Shown piece after piece: positions 1-7,382 of a stretch of DNA of 13,141 bases. A program made the translations under genes and the position numbers. The stretch's first letter is position 1, and each line of letters opens with the position of its first letter. Origin of the DNA: Saprospiraceae bacterium (GTDB lineage: Bacteria > Bacteroidota > Bacteroidia > Chitinophagales > Saprospiraceae); the NCBI GenBank assembly GCA_013002475.1, contig JABDJM010000528.1:1-13141 (forward strand), read 5' to 3'. The notes beneath the pieces are model-generated. The model was not told the origin of the DNA, ran no database searches, and was given only the letters and a program-made list of their open reading frames with translations.

Positions 1-837
1 AGGCCAGCAAACCTGGCAGCCATGTCCATCTATTCTGATCATAAGCAGATCACCCGTTCAGTTTCCCTCAACAGGCTGGCAATGAATCTTGGATTCACGA
101 TCGGTCCCTCAGTTGCCGGTTGGTTGGCAGTAACGTATGGTTACAAATGGATCTTTTATGTTGATTCCATCTCATGTTTTTTTGCAGCATTGATCTTCTT
201 TAGCTTTCTGAAAAGAAGGGAGATTGAAAAAGATCCCGAAAAGACAGAAGGACTAAGTGGAGCCATTCTCAAGGCAGATCCCTGGTATGGTGCCTTCTTA
301 ATTTCGGTCTTGTTATCAGGAATTGGATTTGTCTCCCTGTTTACCAGTTACCCTGTGTTTATGGAGGAAAAACTAATGATGACTGAGGGGGTGATCGGTC
401 TTTGGCTGGCTGTCAATGGATTCATCATTTTTCTGACGGAAATGCCGATAGTCTATTTTCTTGAAAAGCGGGAGAATACCTACAATCCTATGGTTATCGG
501 TATGGCCCTAATCAGTTTCGCTCTGTTGGGTAGCATGGGCTGGCTTCCTACCCTACTTATGGTAGGTGTTTATTTTGTCTTTATCACCTTTGGCGAAATT
601 TTAGCTTTCCCCTTTCAAGCCACCTTTTCATTGAATAGAGCGAGCAATGAAAAAAAGGGCACCTACATGGGGTACTATGGGTTAACCTGGTCTATTGCCT
701 TAATGGTCGGACCTCCTACCTCCTTTTGGGTAGCGGAAGAATTAGGGTTTTATTACTTGTGGGCGATTTTGGGTGCAGTTACACTGTTAAGTTCTGTGTC
801 AATGTTTTTTTTGAAGAAAAGATTGATTAAAAGTTAA
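1..837 (+). CDS. MFS transporter, C-terminal part (5' end outside window)
   Basis: The reading frame is open from base 1, and residues before the first ATG (22) read RPANLAAM, which fits the loop before transmembrane helix 5 of many MFS carriers; the gene therefore starts upstream and this is not a complete 271-residue protein. About 278 residues are visible, against roughly 400 for the family, so about four N-terminal helices are missing. The segment GFTIGPSVAGW (around residues 31-41) resembles motif C of 12-helix drug:H+ antiporters. Further hydrophobic helices follow, with a charged cytoplasmic loop (KRREIEKDPEK) between the two halves and a basic end (KKRLIKS). It is an inner-membrane secondary transporter; the substrate cannot be read from the sequence. 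An efflux (DHA1-like) role is inferred from motif C only. It converges on the methylglyoxal synthase gene, with a hairpin terminator between them. Confidence 0.9.
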   Translation, partial: RPANLAAMSIYSDHKQITRSVSLNRLAMNLGFTIGPSVAGWLAVTYGYKWIFYVDSISCFFAALIFFSFLKRREIEKDPEKTEGLSGAILKADPWYGAFLISVLLSGIGFVSLFTSYPVFMEEKLMMTEGVIGLWLAVNGFIIFLTEMPIVYFLEKRENTYNPMVIGMALISFALLGSMGWLPTLLMVGVYFVFITFGEILAFPFQATFSLNRASNEKKGTYMGYYGLTWSIALMVGPPTSFWVAEELGFYYLWAILGAVTLLSSVSMFFLKKRLIKS

Positions 838-958
838 GTTTTCACTTTCTTTGGAACATCATAGTGTATATATTTACAGAACTATGAAAAGATATTTGTC
901 GGAGTTAATCCAAATTTAATTCTGACTTAAGATTTGGGTTTTTAAGGCGTGTTTTTTG

Positions 959-990
959 GGGGGCTCCTATAACAGGGCCCCCTGTTTTAT
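959..990 (+). terminator. Intrinsic terminator of the MFS gene
   Basis: An 8-bp GC-rich stem (959-966 with 975-982, one G-T pair) with an 8-base loop is followed by TGTTTTATTT. The T-rich tract lies only on the plus-strand side, so it serves the MFS transcript. It runs into the last codon and stop of the opposing methylglyoxal synthase gene (987-989). Confidence 0.75.
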
Positions 991-1376
991 TTCCCACCTT
1001 TTGTACTTATTGATCCTAGTGCCAGTTGAGCCATAGCCGGGTTAGTGGCCAGAGGCACATTATGAACATCGCATAGCCGCATAAGCATTTGGACATCTGG
1101 TTCATGAGGATGCTTTTCCAGCGGATCCCGAAAAAAGATGACCAGATCAATATATCCTTCAGCGAGTTTTGCTGCTATCTGAGCGTCTCCGCCCAAAGGC
1201 CCACTAAGGAATCGCTGGACTTCAAATCCAGCCTCCTCTATATGCTTTCCCGTTGTACCTGTAGCACAAAGCCTAGCACCTTCCAGGAGTTCCTTGTTTT
1301 TAAGTATAAAGGCTACCATTTCTGGCTTCTTACCATCATGGGAGATTAGCGCTATGGTGAGATCGGACTTTTTCAT
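987..1376 (-). CDS. mgsA: Methylglyoxal synthase
   Basis: The enzyme converts dihydroxyacetone phosphate to methylglyoxal and phosphate, the cytosolic bypass of lower glycolysis that relieves phosphosugar build-up. The 129 residues carry the family motifs: HDGKK (13-17, the HDxxK phosphate and catalytic region), ATGTTG (38-43, phosphate loop), SGPLGGD (58-64) with the catalytic aspartate D64, FFRDPL (81-86) with D84, and HPHEPD (89-94) with H91 and D94. These match the catalytic His/Asp set of the Escherichia coli enzyme. It is shorter at the C terminus than the 152-residue E. coli protein, within the range of other bacterial homologues. The start is the ATG at 1376; a TACTTTTG box lies 26 bases upstream. 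It is apparently monocistronic. The family assignment is firm; in vivo regulation cannot be seen. Confidence 0.96.
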   Translation of the reverse strand: MKKSDLTIALISHDGKKPEMVAFILKNKELLEGARLCATGTTGKHIEEAGFEVQRFLSGPLGGDAQIAAKLAEGYIDLVIFFRDPLEKHPHEPDVQMLMRLCDVHNVPLATNPAMAQLALGSISTKGGK

Positions 1377-1402
1377 ACTGCATTCTATTTGGACTAATCC
1401 AA

Positions 1403-1410
1403 CAAAAGTA
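1403..1410 (-). promoter_or_regulatory. -7 promoter box of mgsA (TACTTTTG)
   Basis: The minus strand reads TACTTTTG, a full match to the Bacteroidota -7 consensus TAnnTTTG, ending 26 bases before the mgsA ATG. I found no good -33 TTG element at the expected 17-23 base spacing, so the call rests on the -7 box and its position. Confidence 0.5.
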
Positions 1411-1644
1411 ACTCATCCTCATTTAGCTATTTATTAGGGAAGCCAATCACATCATCAGAAGGATACCAACATCTCAGAATTTAGAGCTTACTTGTACTTG
1501 AAAGTAACAGTTGATAATCCCAAGCTTTCTCCTCCTCCTCATTTATGAGGGTTTTCTCTGTTTCCCCATTTATGGTCATGTTTAGAGACCTATACGACCC
1601 CATCTTTGACTTATAATTTTTAACAACCTTTTAAAATTAAAGTC

Positions 1645-2013
1645 ATGAAAAAATTAGCACGATTCATAGCAACATTGATTGTTGTCATTTCAGTATCCTT
1701 TTCAACACAGGCACAGACTCCCTCTACAGCAAAAGTTGGAGTTAACAAGGGAATGAAAAAATTTCAATATTCCACTGCCAGCATGCTTCCATCATACAGC
1801 ATAAATGGAAAAGCTAAGCAAGATGTAAAGGCCAAGTCTGGTTTAAGAAATCATAATAATGAGCGGGTAAAAACTCCTTTTGTGAGTAGTAAAACAAAAG
1901 GAAAAAGCCATATGGGCTCCGATTCAAGGAACCGATCTCTAATTTTTCAATTGCTCCATCTCAGGAATAAGCGTCATTTGAGCAATAGCAAGGCATCTAG
2001 AATGGCAAATTGA
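1645..2013 (+). CDS. Small secreted protein of unknown function, possibly frame-disrupted
   Basis: I do not recognise this 122-residue protein. Residues 1-24 form a classic Sec signal peptide: a basic start (MKKLAR), a hydrophobic core (IATLIVVISVSF) and a TQAQ end typical of Bacteroidota, with cleavage near residue 24. The mature part is short, lysine- and serine-rich, without cysteines or a recognisable domain. From about residue 90 the composition becomes odd (NRSLIFQLLHLRNKRHL). Another frame over 1908-1970 gives a more natural-looking tail (PYGLRFKEPISNFSIAPSQE, then stop), so an indel near 1900 in the genome or assembly is possible. A CATCTTTG box (1601-1608, 7 of 8 to TAnnTTTG) precedes the start, and a strong terminator follows at 2046. 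The complete unit of promoter, signal peptide and terminator argues that the locus is or was expressed. The short hairpin at 1537-1550 upstream has no clear role. Confidence 0.55.
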   Translation: MKKLARFIATLIVVISVSFSTQAQTPSTAKVGVNKGMKKFQYSTASMLPSYSINGKAKQDVKAKSGLRNHNNERVKTPFVSSKTKGKSHMGSDSRNRSLIFQLLHLRNKRHLSNSKASRMAN

Positions 2014-2045
2014 CAAAAAGAGACAGAATTAATAAATAGGATTCT

Positions 2046-2074
2046 AAAGGCAGTGATCATTTCGCTGCCTTTTT
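2046..2074 (+). terminator. Intrinsic terminator after the small secreted-protein gene
   Basis: A perfect 8-bp stem, AAAGGCAG (2046-2053) with CTGCCTTT (2065-2072), extendable by two pairs, has a short loop and ends in a run of five T (2070-2074). It lies 33 bases after the stop codon of the 1645-2013 gene. Confidence 0.85.
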
Positions 2075-2162
2075 GCTTTGTAACGTCCCTGAACTCATTA
2101 CAATCGAAGAAAGTAGCCCACTTTTTTGGCTTTTAAAGCCCATGGAGATCAAAGCCAGATTA

Positions 2163-2184
2163 TTGACAAAGATTATTTTGTCAA
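2163..2184 (-). terminator. Hairpin directly after the S41 peptidase stop codon
   Basis: On the minus strand TTGACAAA and TTTGTCAA form a perfect 8-bp stem with a 6-base loop, starting immediately after the TAG stop of the peptidase gene. The following sequence (TAATCTGG) is a poor U-tract, so this may be a weak terminator or a 3'-end stabilising hairpin. Confidence 0.45.
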
Positions 2185-3843
2185 CTATTTTTCGGCTTCA
2201 ATTTTCTTTAGCATCTCCCGGGCATTATCACCCACGGTTCCATCAGGGTCCATCGAAATGGCCTTATTGTATAATTGGATAGCCTGCTCCTTATCTCCAC
2301 TCTTCCAAGAAGCCTCCGCCAGGCTGTCCCAGGCGTTGGCAGAATCAGGAAATAATTGAGTAATAAATCCAAATACCGCAACTGCCGTCTGCGCATCTCC
2401 GCGGCCTAAAAGATCATAACCCAGCTGATTGAATTCATCCTCAAAGTCAAAGAATTTATACGCAGGATCATTAATCATCCGAACTGATTCGGTCTGGAGT
2501 TTCTCATTTTGACCTGACTGATATAACTCTGTCAAATAACTCATCGGATCAAGAATAAAGTTTTCGGATGTAAAGCCGAGGATAGTTTCTAGGGCTGGAT
2601 CTTCGTTATTTGTATACTGCTTGAAACTAGATTCCACAGCAAGGTGAGGGGCAAGCCATTGATCATTTTCCCATTGGGGTTTGTCCTGCCACCATGCAAA
2701 AGAAAGAAAAACAGGAATATTACTATTGGGTAAATTGACTCTGCGATTGTCACCGTAGAAGTTGATATTTTCTCCGGTTGGTTCCCCAACAAAAATGGCT
2801 TCCGTATAATTGTCCAGTTCGTTTACCAGGTTTTGACAGGCGGAAAAAGTATGCCCACCAGTGATAACAAATAATTTTCCCGGTTTATTAATCCTCGATC
2901 TAAGGATGTTGGTGACAATGGGTTTGTTCTTATAATTATTCCCACCTCCATTTAATCTTACATCCAGGATTAATTTCTCCACCTCATTTTCCTCAACAAA
3001 TTTGAAGACCCTGTCATAAAAGGCTGGTATATTTTCCTCAGGATCATCCTGAATTTGAGAATGCCGGATATAAACGGCATTGTCTTCGGTAAGATGTTCA
3101 TAGAAGTAAATCTTGTCCAAGTGTTTGAGATAAAGTGGATCTCTACTGTTATCTCTTGCATCCAACCAGTTTCCTTCCTCCTTCACAAAGGTGTATTGAC
3201 CTGGAAATTTCTTTTCCTTGATGGGTTCAAATGTTTGGTCGAAGATTTTTCCATCTTTCTCGAGCGTCAGAGTAAGTTGCTTTTTTAGCTCCTTAGTTAT
3301 TCCTGCAGCATGAAGAATTTCAGGGTTACCCAGATAGCTCATTCCATAAGCTTTAAAAAATTGATAATTCTCTGTAGGAAAAATTGGTCTGACCGTTTCA
3401 ATAACCTTGTCCACATCCGTTCCCTCAATTTTCAAAACTTTGGCTCCCAAGGCTCTTGGGAATTGAGTTGTTGTTCCCTGAATGAACACACCATCCGAAA
3501 ATTGTTTTAGATTATAGGACATCTGATGAAAGTCAAATTGAGTTCTTTCTCTCCATCCGGATAGACCAATTGATGTATGCCCGTATTCAAATAGGGAAAC
3601 AATTTTTGCTAAACCCACAATTATCTGATGATCCTCCAGATCGGGAATCTCCTTATGCAACATCTTTACTGCAGCATTAAGTTTCTCTGGACTTGTTTTC
3701 TTAAACAAAAATGAATAGTCATCATGTATCGTTTTTTGTAAAAATTCCAGGTCTTCTTGCCATTGAGAAGTGGTCAGCTTGGACTGGCCATTTGCAATTT
3801 GGATTGTGATACACAAGATTAGGGATAGAAGGAAGGTTTTCAT
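2185..3843 (-). CDS. Secreted S41-family (tail-specific-like) peptidase with C-terminal TPR repeats
   Basis: The 552 residues begin with a signal peptide (1-19/20, ending IANGQ), so the protein is exported to the periplasm or beyond. An N-terminal helical region (25-90) ends in EYGHTSI, seen in this S41 branch. A PDZ-like stretch (about 110-160, with GAKVLKIEGTDVDKV) and the S41 core follow. LILDVRLNGGGN (291-302) corresponds to the DLRxNxGG motif, and GGHTFSACQ (329-337) carries the presumed nucleophile S334. FVGEPTGENINF (351-362) aligns with the GEPTxGKG region of CtpA/Prc proteases but has no lysine there, so the Ser-Lys dyad looks absent and catalysis would resemble a tricorn-type arrangement, or be lost. 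Residues ~470-535 form two TPR-like repeats (AWDSLAEASWKSGDKEQAIQLYNKAI), suggesting partner binding. It is a single transcription unit, divergent from the E1 gene. Substrate unknown. Confidence 0.85.
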   Translation of the reverse strand: MKTFLLSLILCITIQIANGQSKLTTSQWQEDLEFLQKTIHDDYSFLFKKTSPEKLNAAVKMLHKEIPDLEDHQIIVGLAKIVSLFEYGHTSIGLSGWRERTQFDFHQMSYNLKQFSDGVFIQGTTTQFPRALGAKVLKIEGTDVDKVIETVRPIFPTENYQFFKAYGMSYLGNPEILHAAGITKELKKQLTLTLEKDGKIFDQTFEPIKEKKFPGQYTFVKEEGNWLDARDNSRDPLYLKHLDKIYFYEHLTEDNAVYIRHSQIQDDPEENIPAFYDRVFKFVEENEVEKLILDVRLNGGGNNYKNKPIVTNILRSRINKPGKLFVITGGHTFSACQNLVNELDNYTEAIFVGEPTGENINFYGDNRRVNLPNSNIPVFLSFAWWQDKPQWENDQWLAPHLAVESSFKQYTNNEDPALETILGFTSENFILDPMSYLTELYQSGQNEKLQTESVRMINDPAYKFFDFEDEFNQLGYDLLGRGDAQTAVAVFGFITQLFPDSANAWDSLAEASWKSGDKEQAIQLYNKAISMDPDGTVGDNAREMLKKIEAEK

Positions 3844-4012
3844 CGTTCTTATTTTGGTTTAAAGACAAATAAGTATAGTGATAGTTGCCAGGTTTAAGAT
3901 AAACTTACACTTCGAAATACTGAAGAATGGGAGCTGTTTTGAGTCCTCTCCATCCAGAACCAACACTCCCCACTTTTTTCCGTAAACCCTACCATAGCAC
4001 TGCCCAAGGATT

Positions 4013-4020
4013 TACCTTTG
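4013..4020 (+). promoter_or_regulatory. -7 promoter box of the E1/DUF5606 operon (TACCTTTG)
   Basis: TACCTTTG is a full match to TAnnTTTG, 21 bases before the ATG at 4042. The TTG inside the box (4018-4020) is in frame with the gene and could be mistaken for a start codon; the box supports the ATG start instead. No clear -33 TTG is visible. Confidence 0.55.
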
Positions 4021-4041
4021 GGGAGTCTTAAAAAGAACTGC

Positions 4042-6039
4042 ATGTCTACCCTTGAAAAAAGGCACATCGATTTTGATAAAGGAAACCTCCCTGGGGAGTT
4101 ATTGATCAACTTATATGATCGAATGCTTCTTCCGAGGATGATCGAAGAAAAAATGCTCATCCTTCTTCGCCAGGGAAGGATCAGCAAATGGTTTTCCGGG
4201 ATTGGCCAGGAAGCTATTTCTGTAGGAGTAACCGCCGCTTTAGATCCTGACGAAATGATCTTCCCCATGCACCGAAACCTGGGTGTATTTACAGGAAGAG
4301 ATATTCCACTGGAAAGACTGTTTTGCCAGTGGCAAGGAAAAGCGCTGGGATTCACCAATGGCAGAGATCGTTCTTTTCACTTTGGTACCTTGGACTATAA
4401 CATCGTTGGGATGATCTCCCACCTCGGTCCTCAGCTTTCGCTGGCCGCGGGAGTGGCCCTTGCCCACAAACTTCGTGGCGAACAAAAAATTTCGCTAGCC
4501 TTTACCGGTGAAGGAGGAACCAGCGAGGGTGAATTCCATGAAGCTTTGAATACAGCAGCAGTCTGGCAACTTCCTGTGATATTTGTGATCGAAAACAACG
4601 GCTATGGGTTGTCAACACCAACCTCCGAACAATACAAGGCGAAACAACTCGCCGACCGTGGTGTTGGATATGGGATGAGATCACTGACTATCGATGGAAA
4701 TAACATCCTCGAAGTATACCAAACGATCCGAAATCTTTCTAAAGAATTAAAAGAAAATCCTGAACCCGTTCTGCTTGAGTGCATGACATTCAGACGTCGA
4801 GGACATGAGGAGGCCTCAGGGACAAAATATGTTCCCAAAGACCTGATGGCCCATTGGGAGAAAAAAGATCCTCTGGATAATTATGCAAGCTTCTTAGTCG
4901 AACAAGAACTATTATCTGCAGAACAGATAGAGGAAAAAAAGAAGTCCAATAAAGAAAAGATAAACACTGCTTTAGATAAAGCTTTTTCAGAGCCAGAGCC
5001 ATCGGTCGATCTGGACAAAGAAACCTCTGGGGTTTTTACCCCAGCAGAATTTACTCCGGTCAAAGCTTCAGAACAGAAGAAAGAACTACGCCTGGTAGAT
5101 GCGATATCTGAGGGGCTGGAAGAGGCAATGCAGAAATGGCCAGAGTTGGTGCTAATGGGCCAGGATATAGCCGATTATGGCGGTGTTTTCAAGATCACGG
5201 AAGGCTTTGTAGAAAAGTTTGGGCATGATCGGGTACGAAATACCCCGCTATGTGAATCAGCCATTATTGGAATCGGCCTTGGCCTCAGCCTAAAGGGAAT
5301 GAAGGCCATGGTGGAAATGCAATTTGCTGATTTTGTTTCCTGTGGCTTCAATCAGATAGTAAACAACCTAGCAAAGCTGCATTACCGGTGGGGCCATGCT
5401 CCGGATGTTGTCATCCGGATGCCTACAGGCGGCGGAGTGGCTGCAGGACCGTTCCACTCGCAATCCAATGAAGCCTGGTTTTTTCATGTTCCTGGCCTGA
5501 AGATCGTTTACCCAAGTACTCCGGAGGATGCAAAAGGATTACTTCTTGCCGCCTTCGAAGATCCAAACCCGGTTATGTTCTTTGAACATAAAGGTTTGTA
5601 CCGTAGTCTTTCAGGGCAAGTTCCCGAAGGATTTTATCAGACTCCTATTGGAAAGGCCAGGAAGGTACGATCAGGAAATGACCTTACTGTTATTACCTAT
5701 GGTCTTGGAGTGAAATGGGCTGAAGAAGTTTGCGAAGAATTAAAGATCGATGCCGAGATCCTGGATCTTAGAACATTGGCGCCTCTGGATTATCAGTCCA
5801 TCGACGAAGCGGTATTGAAAACCGGAAAGGTTTTGATCCTCCATGAGGATACCTTGACAGGAGGTCTTGGAGGCGAAATTTCAGCGTACATTGCTGAGAA
5901 GCATTTCGACCATCTGGATGCTCCCATTTTTAGGGTGGCCAGTTTGGATACTCCTGTTCCTTTTGCCGCGGTGCTGGAACAGCAATTCCTGCCTGTGGAT
6001 CGTTTAAAAGAAAAGTTACAATCCTTATTGGATTATTAA
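4042..6039 (+). CDS. 2-oxoacid dehydrogenase E1, fused alpha and beta subunits
   Basis: This is the thiamine-diphosphate-dependent E1 of a 2-oxoacid dehydrogenase complex, which decarboxylates a 2-oxoacid and passes the acyl group to lipoyl-E2. The 665 residues join both subunits. The alpha part (about 1-320) has the ThDP/Mg2+ motif GEGGTSEG (156-163) followed by ENN (184-186), in the GDG-x(25-30)-NN pattern with E for D. Its FRRRGHEEASGTKY loop (250-263) corresponds to the phosphorylation-loop region of mitochondrial E1. A linker (~320-345) leads to the beta part, with PLCESAIIGIG (402-412), whose E405 should contact the ThDP aminopyrimidine, and GGGVAAGPFHSQS (463-475) with H472. Fusion and sequence resemble the branched-chain type common in Bacteroidota, so 2-oxoisovalerate is the best substrate guess. 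The ATG at 4042 was chosen because a TTG at 4018 falls inside the promoter box. A DUF5606 gene follows after 10 bases; E2 and E3 are not nearby. Confidence 0.92.
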   Translation: MSTLEKRHIDFDKGNLPGELLINLYDRMLLPRMIEEKMLILLRQGRISKWFSGIGQEAISVGVTAALDPDEMIFPMHRNLGVFTGRDIPLERLFCQWQGKALGFTNGRDRSFHFGTLDYNIVGMISHLGPQLSLAAGVALAHKLRGEQKISLAFTGEGGTSEGEFHEALNTAAVWQLPVIFVIENNGYGLSTPTSEQYKAKQLADRGVGYGMRSLTIDGNNILEVYQTIRNLSKELKENPEPVLLECMTFRRRGHEEASGTKYVPKDLMAHWEKKDPLDNYASFLVEQELLSAEQIEEKKKSNKEKINTALDKAFSEPEPSVDLDKETSGVFTPAEFTPVKASEQKKELRLVDAISEGLEEAMQKWPELVLMGQDIADYGGVFKITEGFVEKFGHDRVRNTPLCESAIIGIGLGLSLKGMKAMVEMQFADFVSCGFNQIVNNLAKLHYRWGHAPDVVIRMPTGGGVAAGPFHSQSNEAWFFHVPGLKIVYPSTPEDAKGLLLAAFEDPNPVMFFEHKGLYRSLSGQVPEGFYQTPIGKARKVRSGNDLTVITYGLGVKWAEEVCEELKIDAEILDLRTLAPLDYQSIDEAVLKTGKVLILHEDTLTGGLGGEISAYIAEKHFDHLDAPIFRVASLDTPVPFAAVLEQQFLPVDRLKEKLQSLLDY

Positions 6040-6049
6040 AATCAAGAAG

Positions 6050-6532
6050 ATGTCAGTACAGTTTGATGATTTAGTTGCGGTTAGCGGAATGAGTGGTTTA
6101 TTCAAAATGGTGGCAAACAGACCAAATGGTTTGATCATCGAGGAACTGGATACTGGCAAGAAAAAGCTAGCTCCATCCCGAAAGCACCAATTCACTCCTC
6201 TTGCCTCTATTGGGATATACACCGGCCCTAAGGATACTACCGAATTGGCAGAGGTTTTCCGAACTATGAGAGAACAGTTGGAGACGAATCCTCCGGTTGA
6301 TCCTTCCAAGGCTTCCGGAACTGAATTGGCAGCCTACTTTATTAAGATCCTTCCTGACTATGACCCGGACAGAGTCTTTGCCGGAGACATAAAAAAAGTA
6401 ATTAAGTGGTTTTCCTTTTTGAATGAAAGAGATCTCATTCCAGAAAAAGAGGAAGAGTCCAAAGAGGAGACAAACGAAGAGGAAGCTTCAGAAAAGGAAA
6501 CTACTGAAGAGGCTACTGAAAAAGTAGATTAG
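6050..6532 (+). CDS. DUF5606 domain protein with acidic C-terminal tail
   Basis: The N-terminal ~130 residues match the Bacteroidota family DUF5606: a beta-rich start (VQFDDLVAVSGMSGLFKMV), then NGLIIEELDTGKKKLAPS and RKHQFTPLASIGIYT, and a helical second part with IKKVIKWFSFL. Residues ~131-160 are a low-complexity tail of Glu, Thr and Lys, probably disordered. There is no signal peptide or membrane segment, so it is cytoplasmic. Its role is unknown. It starts 10 bases after the E1 stop with no promoter between, so it is co-transcribed with the dehydrogenase; this suggests, but does not show, a link. Its TAG stop (6530-6532) overlaps the TAA stop of the opposing gene. Confidence 0.88.
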   Translation: MSVQFDDLVAVSGMSGLFKMVANRPNGLIIEELDTGKKKLAPSRKHQFTPLASIGIYTGPKDTTELAEVFRTMREQLETNPPVDPSKASGTELAAYFIKILPDYDPDRVFAGDIKKVIKWFSFLNERDLIPEKEEESKEETNEEEASEKETTEEATEKVD

Positions 6533-7278
6533 TATAAAGCCACAAAGGGATCCTCTTTCAAGCCCATATCTCTGTAAGAATACCCGGCTTCCAAATCTGA
6601 AATATCAAGATCGATCAGTCCTTCATGCCAGGTAGCGATTTTTGCTCCTGTATCAAGTTCTTCCCACTTATCCCAGGTAAATTCTACCCCACCAACCGGA
6701 ATGATCTTTACCCACATCTTGTACGAACTGGGCAGCTTGTTTTCATCAAGGATCCATACATAAGAGTCTCCGGGAGTGACCCCTCCGCTCGCATAGCTGA
6801 CCATCAATCCCTCCCGTTCATCTTTTAGCGTTACCAATGATCGAGTCGTCCCCGGATCAAAGATCTTGGATGGAGCATTGAGCCAGAATGAATCATTGCA
6901 CCAGTATTCCCAGGCTTTTTGAATTATTTCTTCCGATTTTTCAGCGGAAAGCAGAGCCCCATCTTTCCTGGCTATCCCCCCGATCTTATTGATATCCAGC
7001 AGTACCTCGTAATCCCCCCAACTGACCTTGGAGAAGTGTCTTTCTTTATCCCAGAGATACTCATGCATGCCTTTGAAAGTCCATTGAATATAGGCTGTAG
7101 AATCCCAGGCCGGTTTGTTAATGGCGGTAAGCATTTCCTGTGCTAGCTGGTCAGCTTCGGGGCTAGCCACTCCAGTTGGCTTTTTTTCACTTGCTATGAA
7201 TATGGTGGCAAATATTACTGCCAGGAGGATCAATAGAATGATTCCTACCCACTTGAAGATTTTAACGATCTTTTTCAT
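6529..7278 (-). CDS. Membrane-anchored protein of unknown function
   Basis: The 249 residues start with a basic segment (MKKIVKIFKW) and one strong hydrophobic helix (~10-30, WVGIILLILLAVIFATIFI) lacking an obvious cleavage site, so it is probably an N-terminal anchor with the rest in the periplasm. The soluble part is tryptophan-rich and mostly beta-like, with motifs such as YIQWTFKGMHEYLWDK, WVKIIPVGGVEFTWDKW and ATWHEGLIDLDI. This resembles proteins with a LolA-like half-barrel fold, but that is only an impression and I cannot name a family. The ATG at 7278 was chosen; the in-frame TTG just before it (7281) is not needed. A TTG-N21-TATTTG pair lies upstream (7295-7324). Its stop codon overlaps that of the DUF5606 gene, so both transcripts must run into each other unless stopped inside coding sequence. 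Confidence 0.82.
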   Translation of the reverse strand: MKKIVKIFKWVGIILLILLAVIFATIFIASEKKPTGVASPEADQLAQEMLTAINKPAWDSTAYIQWTFKGMHEYLWDKERHFSKVSWGDYEVLLDINKIGGIARKDGALLSAEKSEEIIQKAWEYWCNDSFWLNAPSKIFDPGTTRSLVTLKDEREGLMVSYASGGVTPGDSYVWILDENKLPSSYKMWVKIIPVGGVEFTWDKWEELDTGAKIATWHEGLIDLDISDLEAGYSYRDMGLKEDPFVALY

Positions 7279-7294
7279 CAAAGGCTATTTGAGG

Positions 7295-7324
7295 CAAATA
7301 TTGGGCATTATTGTTGAAATTCAA
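7295..7324 (-). promoter_or_regulatory. Possible promoter of the membrane-anchored protein gene
   Basis: On the minus strand TTG (7324-7322) is followed after 21 bases by TATTTG (7300-7295), 16 bases before the ATG. The -7 element is only a partial match to TAnnTTTG (the TTTG half), but the spacing suits a Bacteroidota promoter. Confidence 0.3.
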
Positions 7325-7353
7325 TAGAGAATGCCATTATTCAGCGCTAGTTC

Positions 7354-7361
7354 TATCTTTG
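7354..7361 (+). promoter_or_regulatory. -7 promoter box of the glycosyltransferase gene (TATCTTTG)
   Basis: TATCTTTG is a full match to TAnnTTTG, 21 bases before the ATG at 7383. It argues against the upstream in-frame TTG at 7311 as start, because that lies ahead of the predicted transcription start. I see no good -33 element at normal spacing. Confidence 0.55.
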
Positions 7362-7382
7362 CAGCGCTTACATCCTAACTAC

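Noticed and set aside
1089..1349. Plus-strand frame opposite mgsA
   Set aside because: It is the shadow of a clearly recognisable methylglyoxal synthase on the other strand.
2128..2140. Near-palindrome GGCTTTTAAAGCC downstream of the S41 gene as terminator
   Set aside because: The loop is a single base and on the minus strand it is followed by A, not T.
4018..4041. TTG start extending the E1 dehydrogenase by eight residues
   Set aside because: The TTG is part of the TACCTTTG promoter box; ATG 4042 gives the usual N terminus.
7311..7382. TTG start extending the glycosyltransferase by 24 residues
   Set aside because: The extension lies mostly ahead of the predicted -7 box and does not resemble the family; MYKNKKVIVVLPAYN is the normal beginning.
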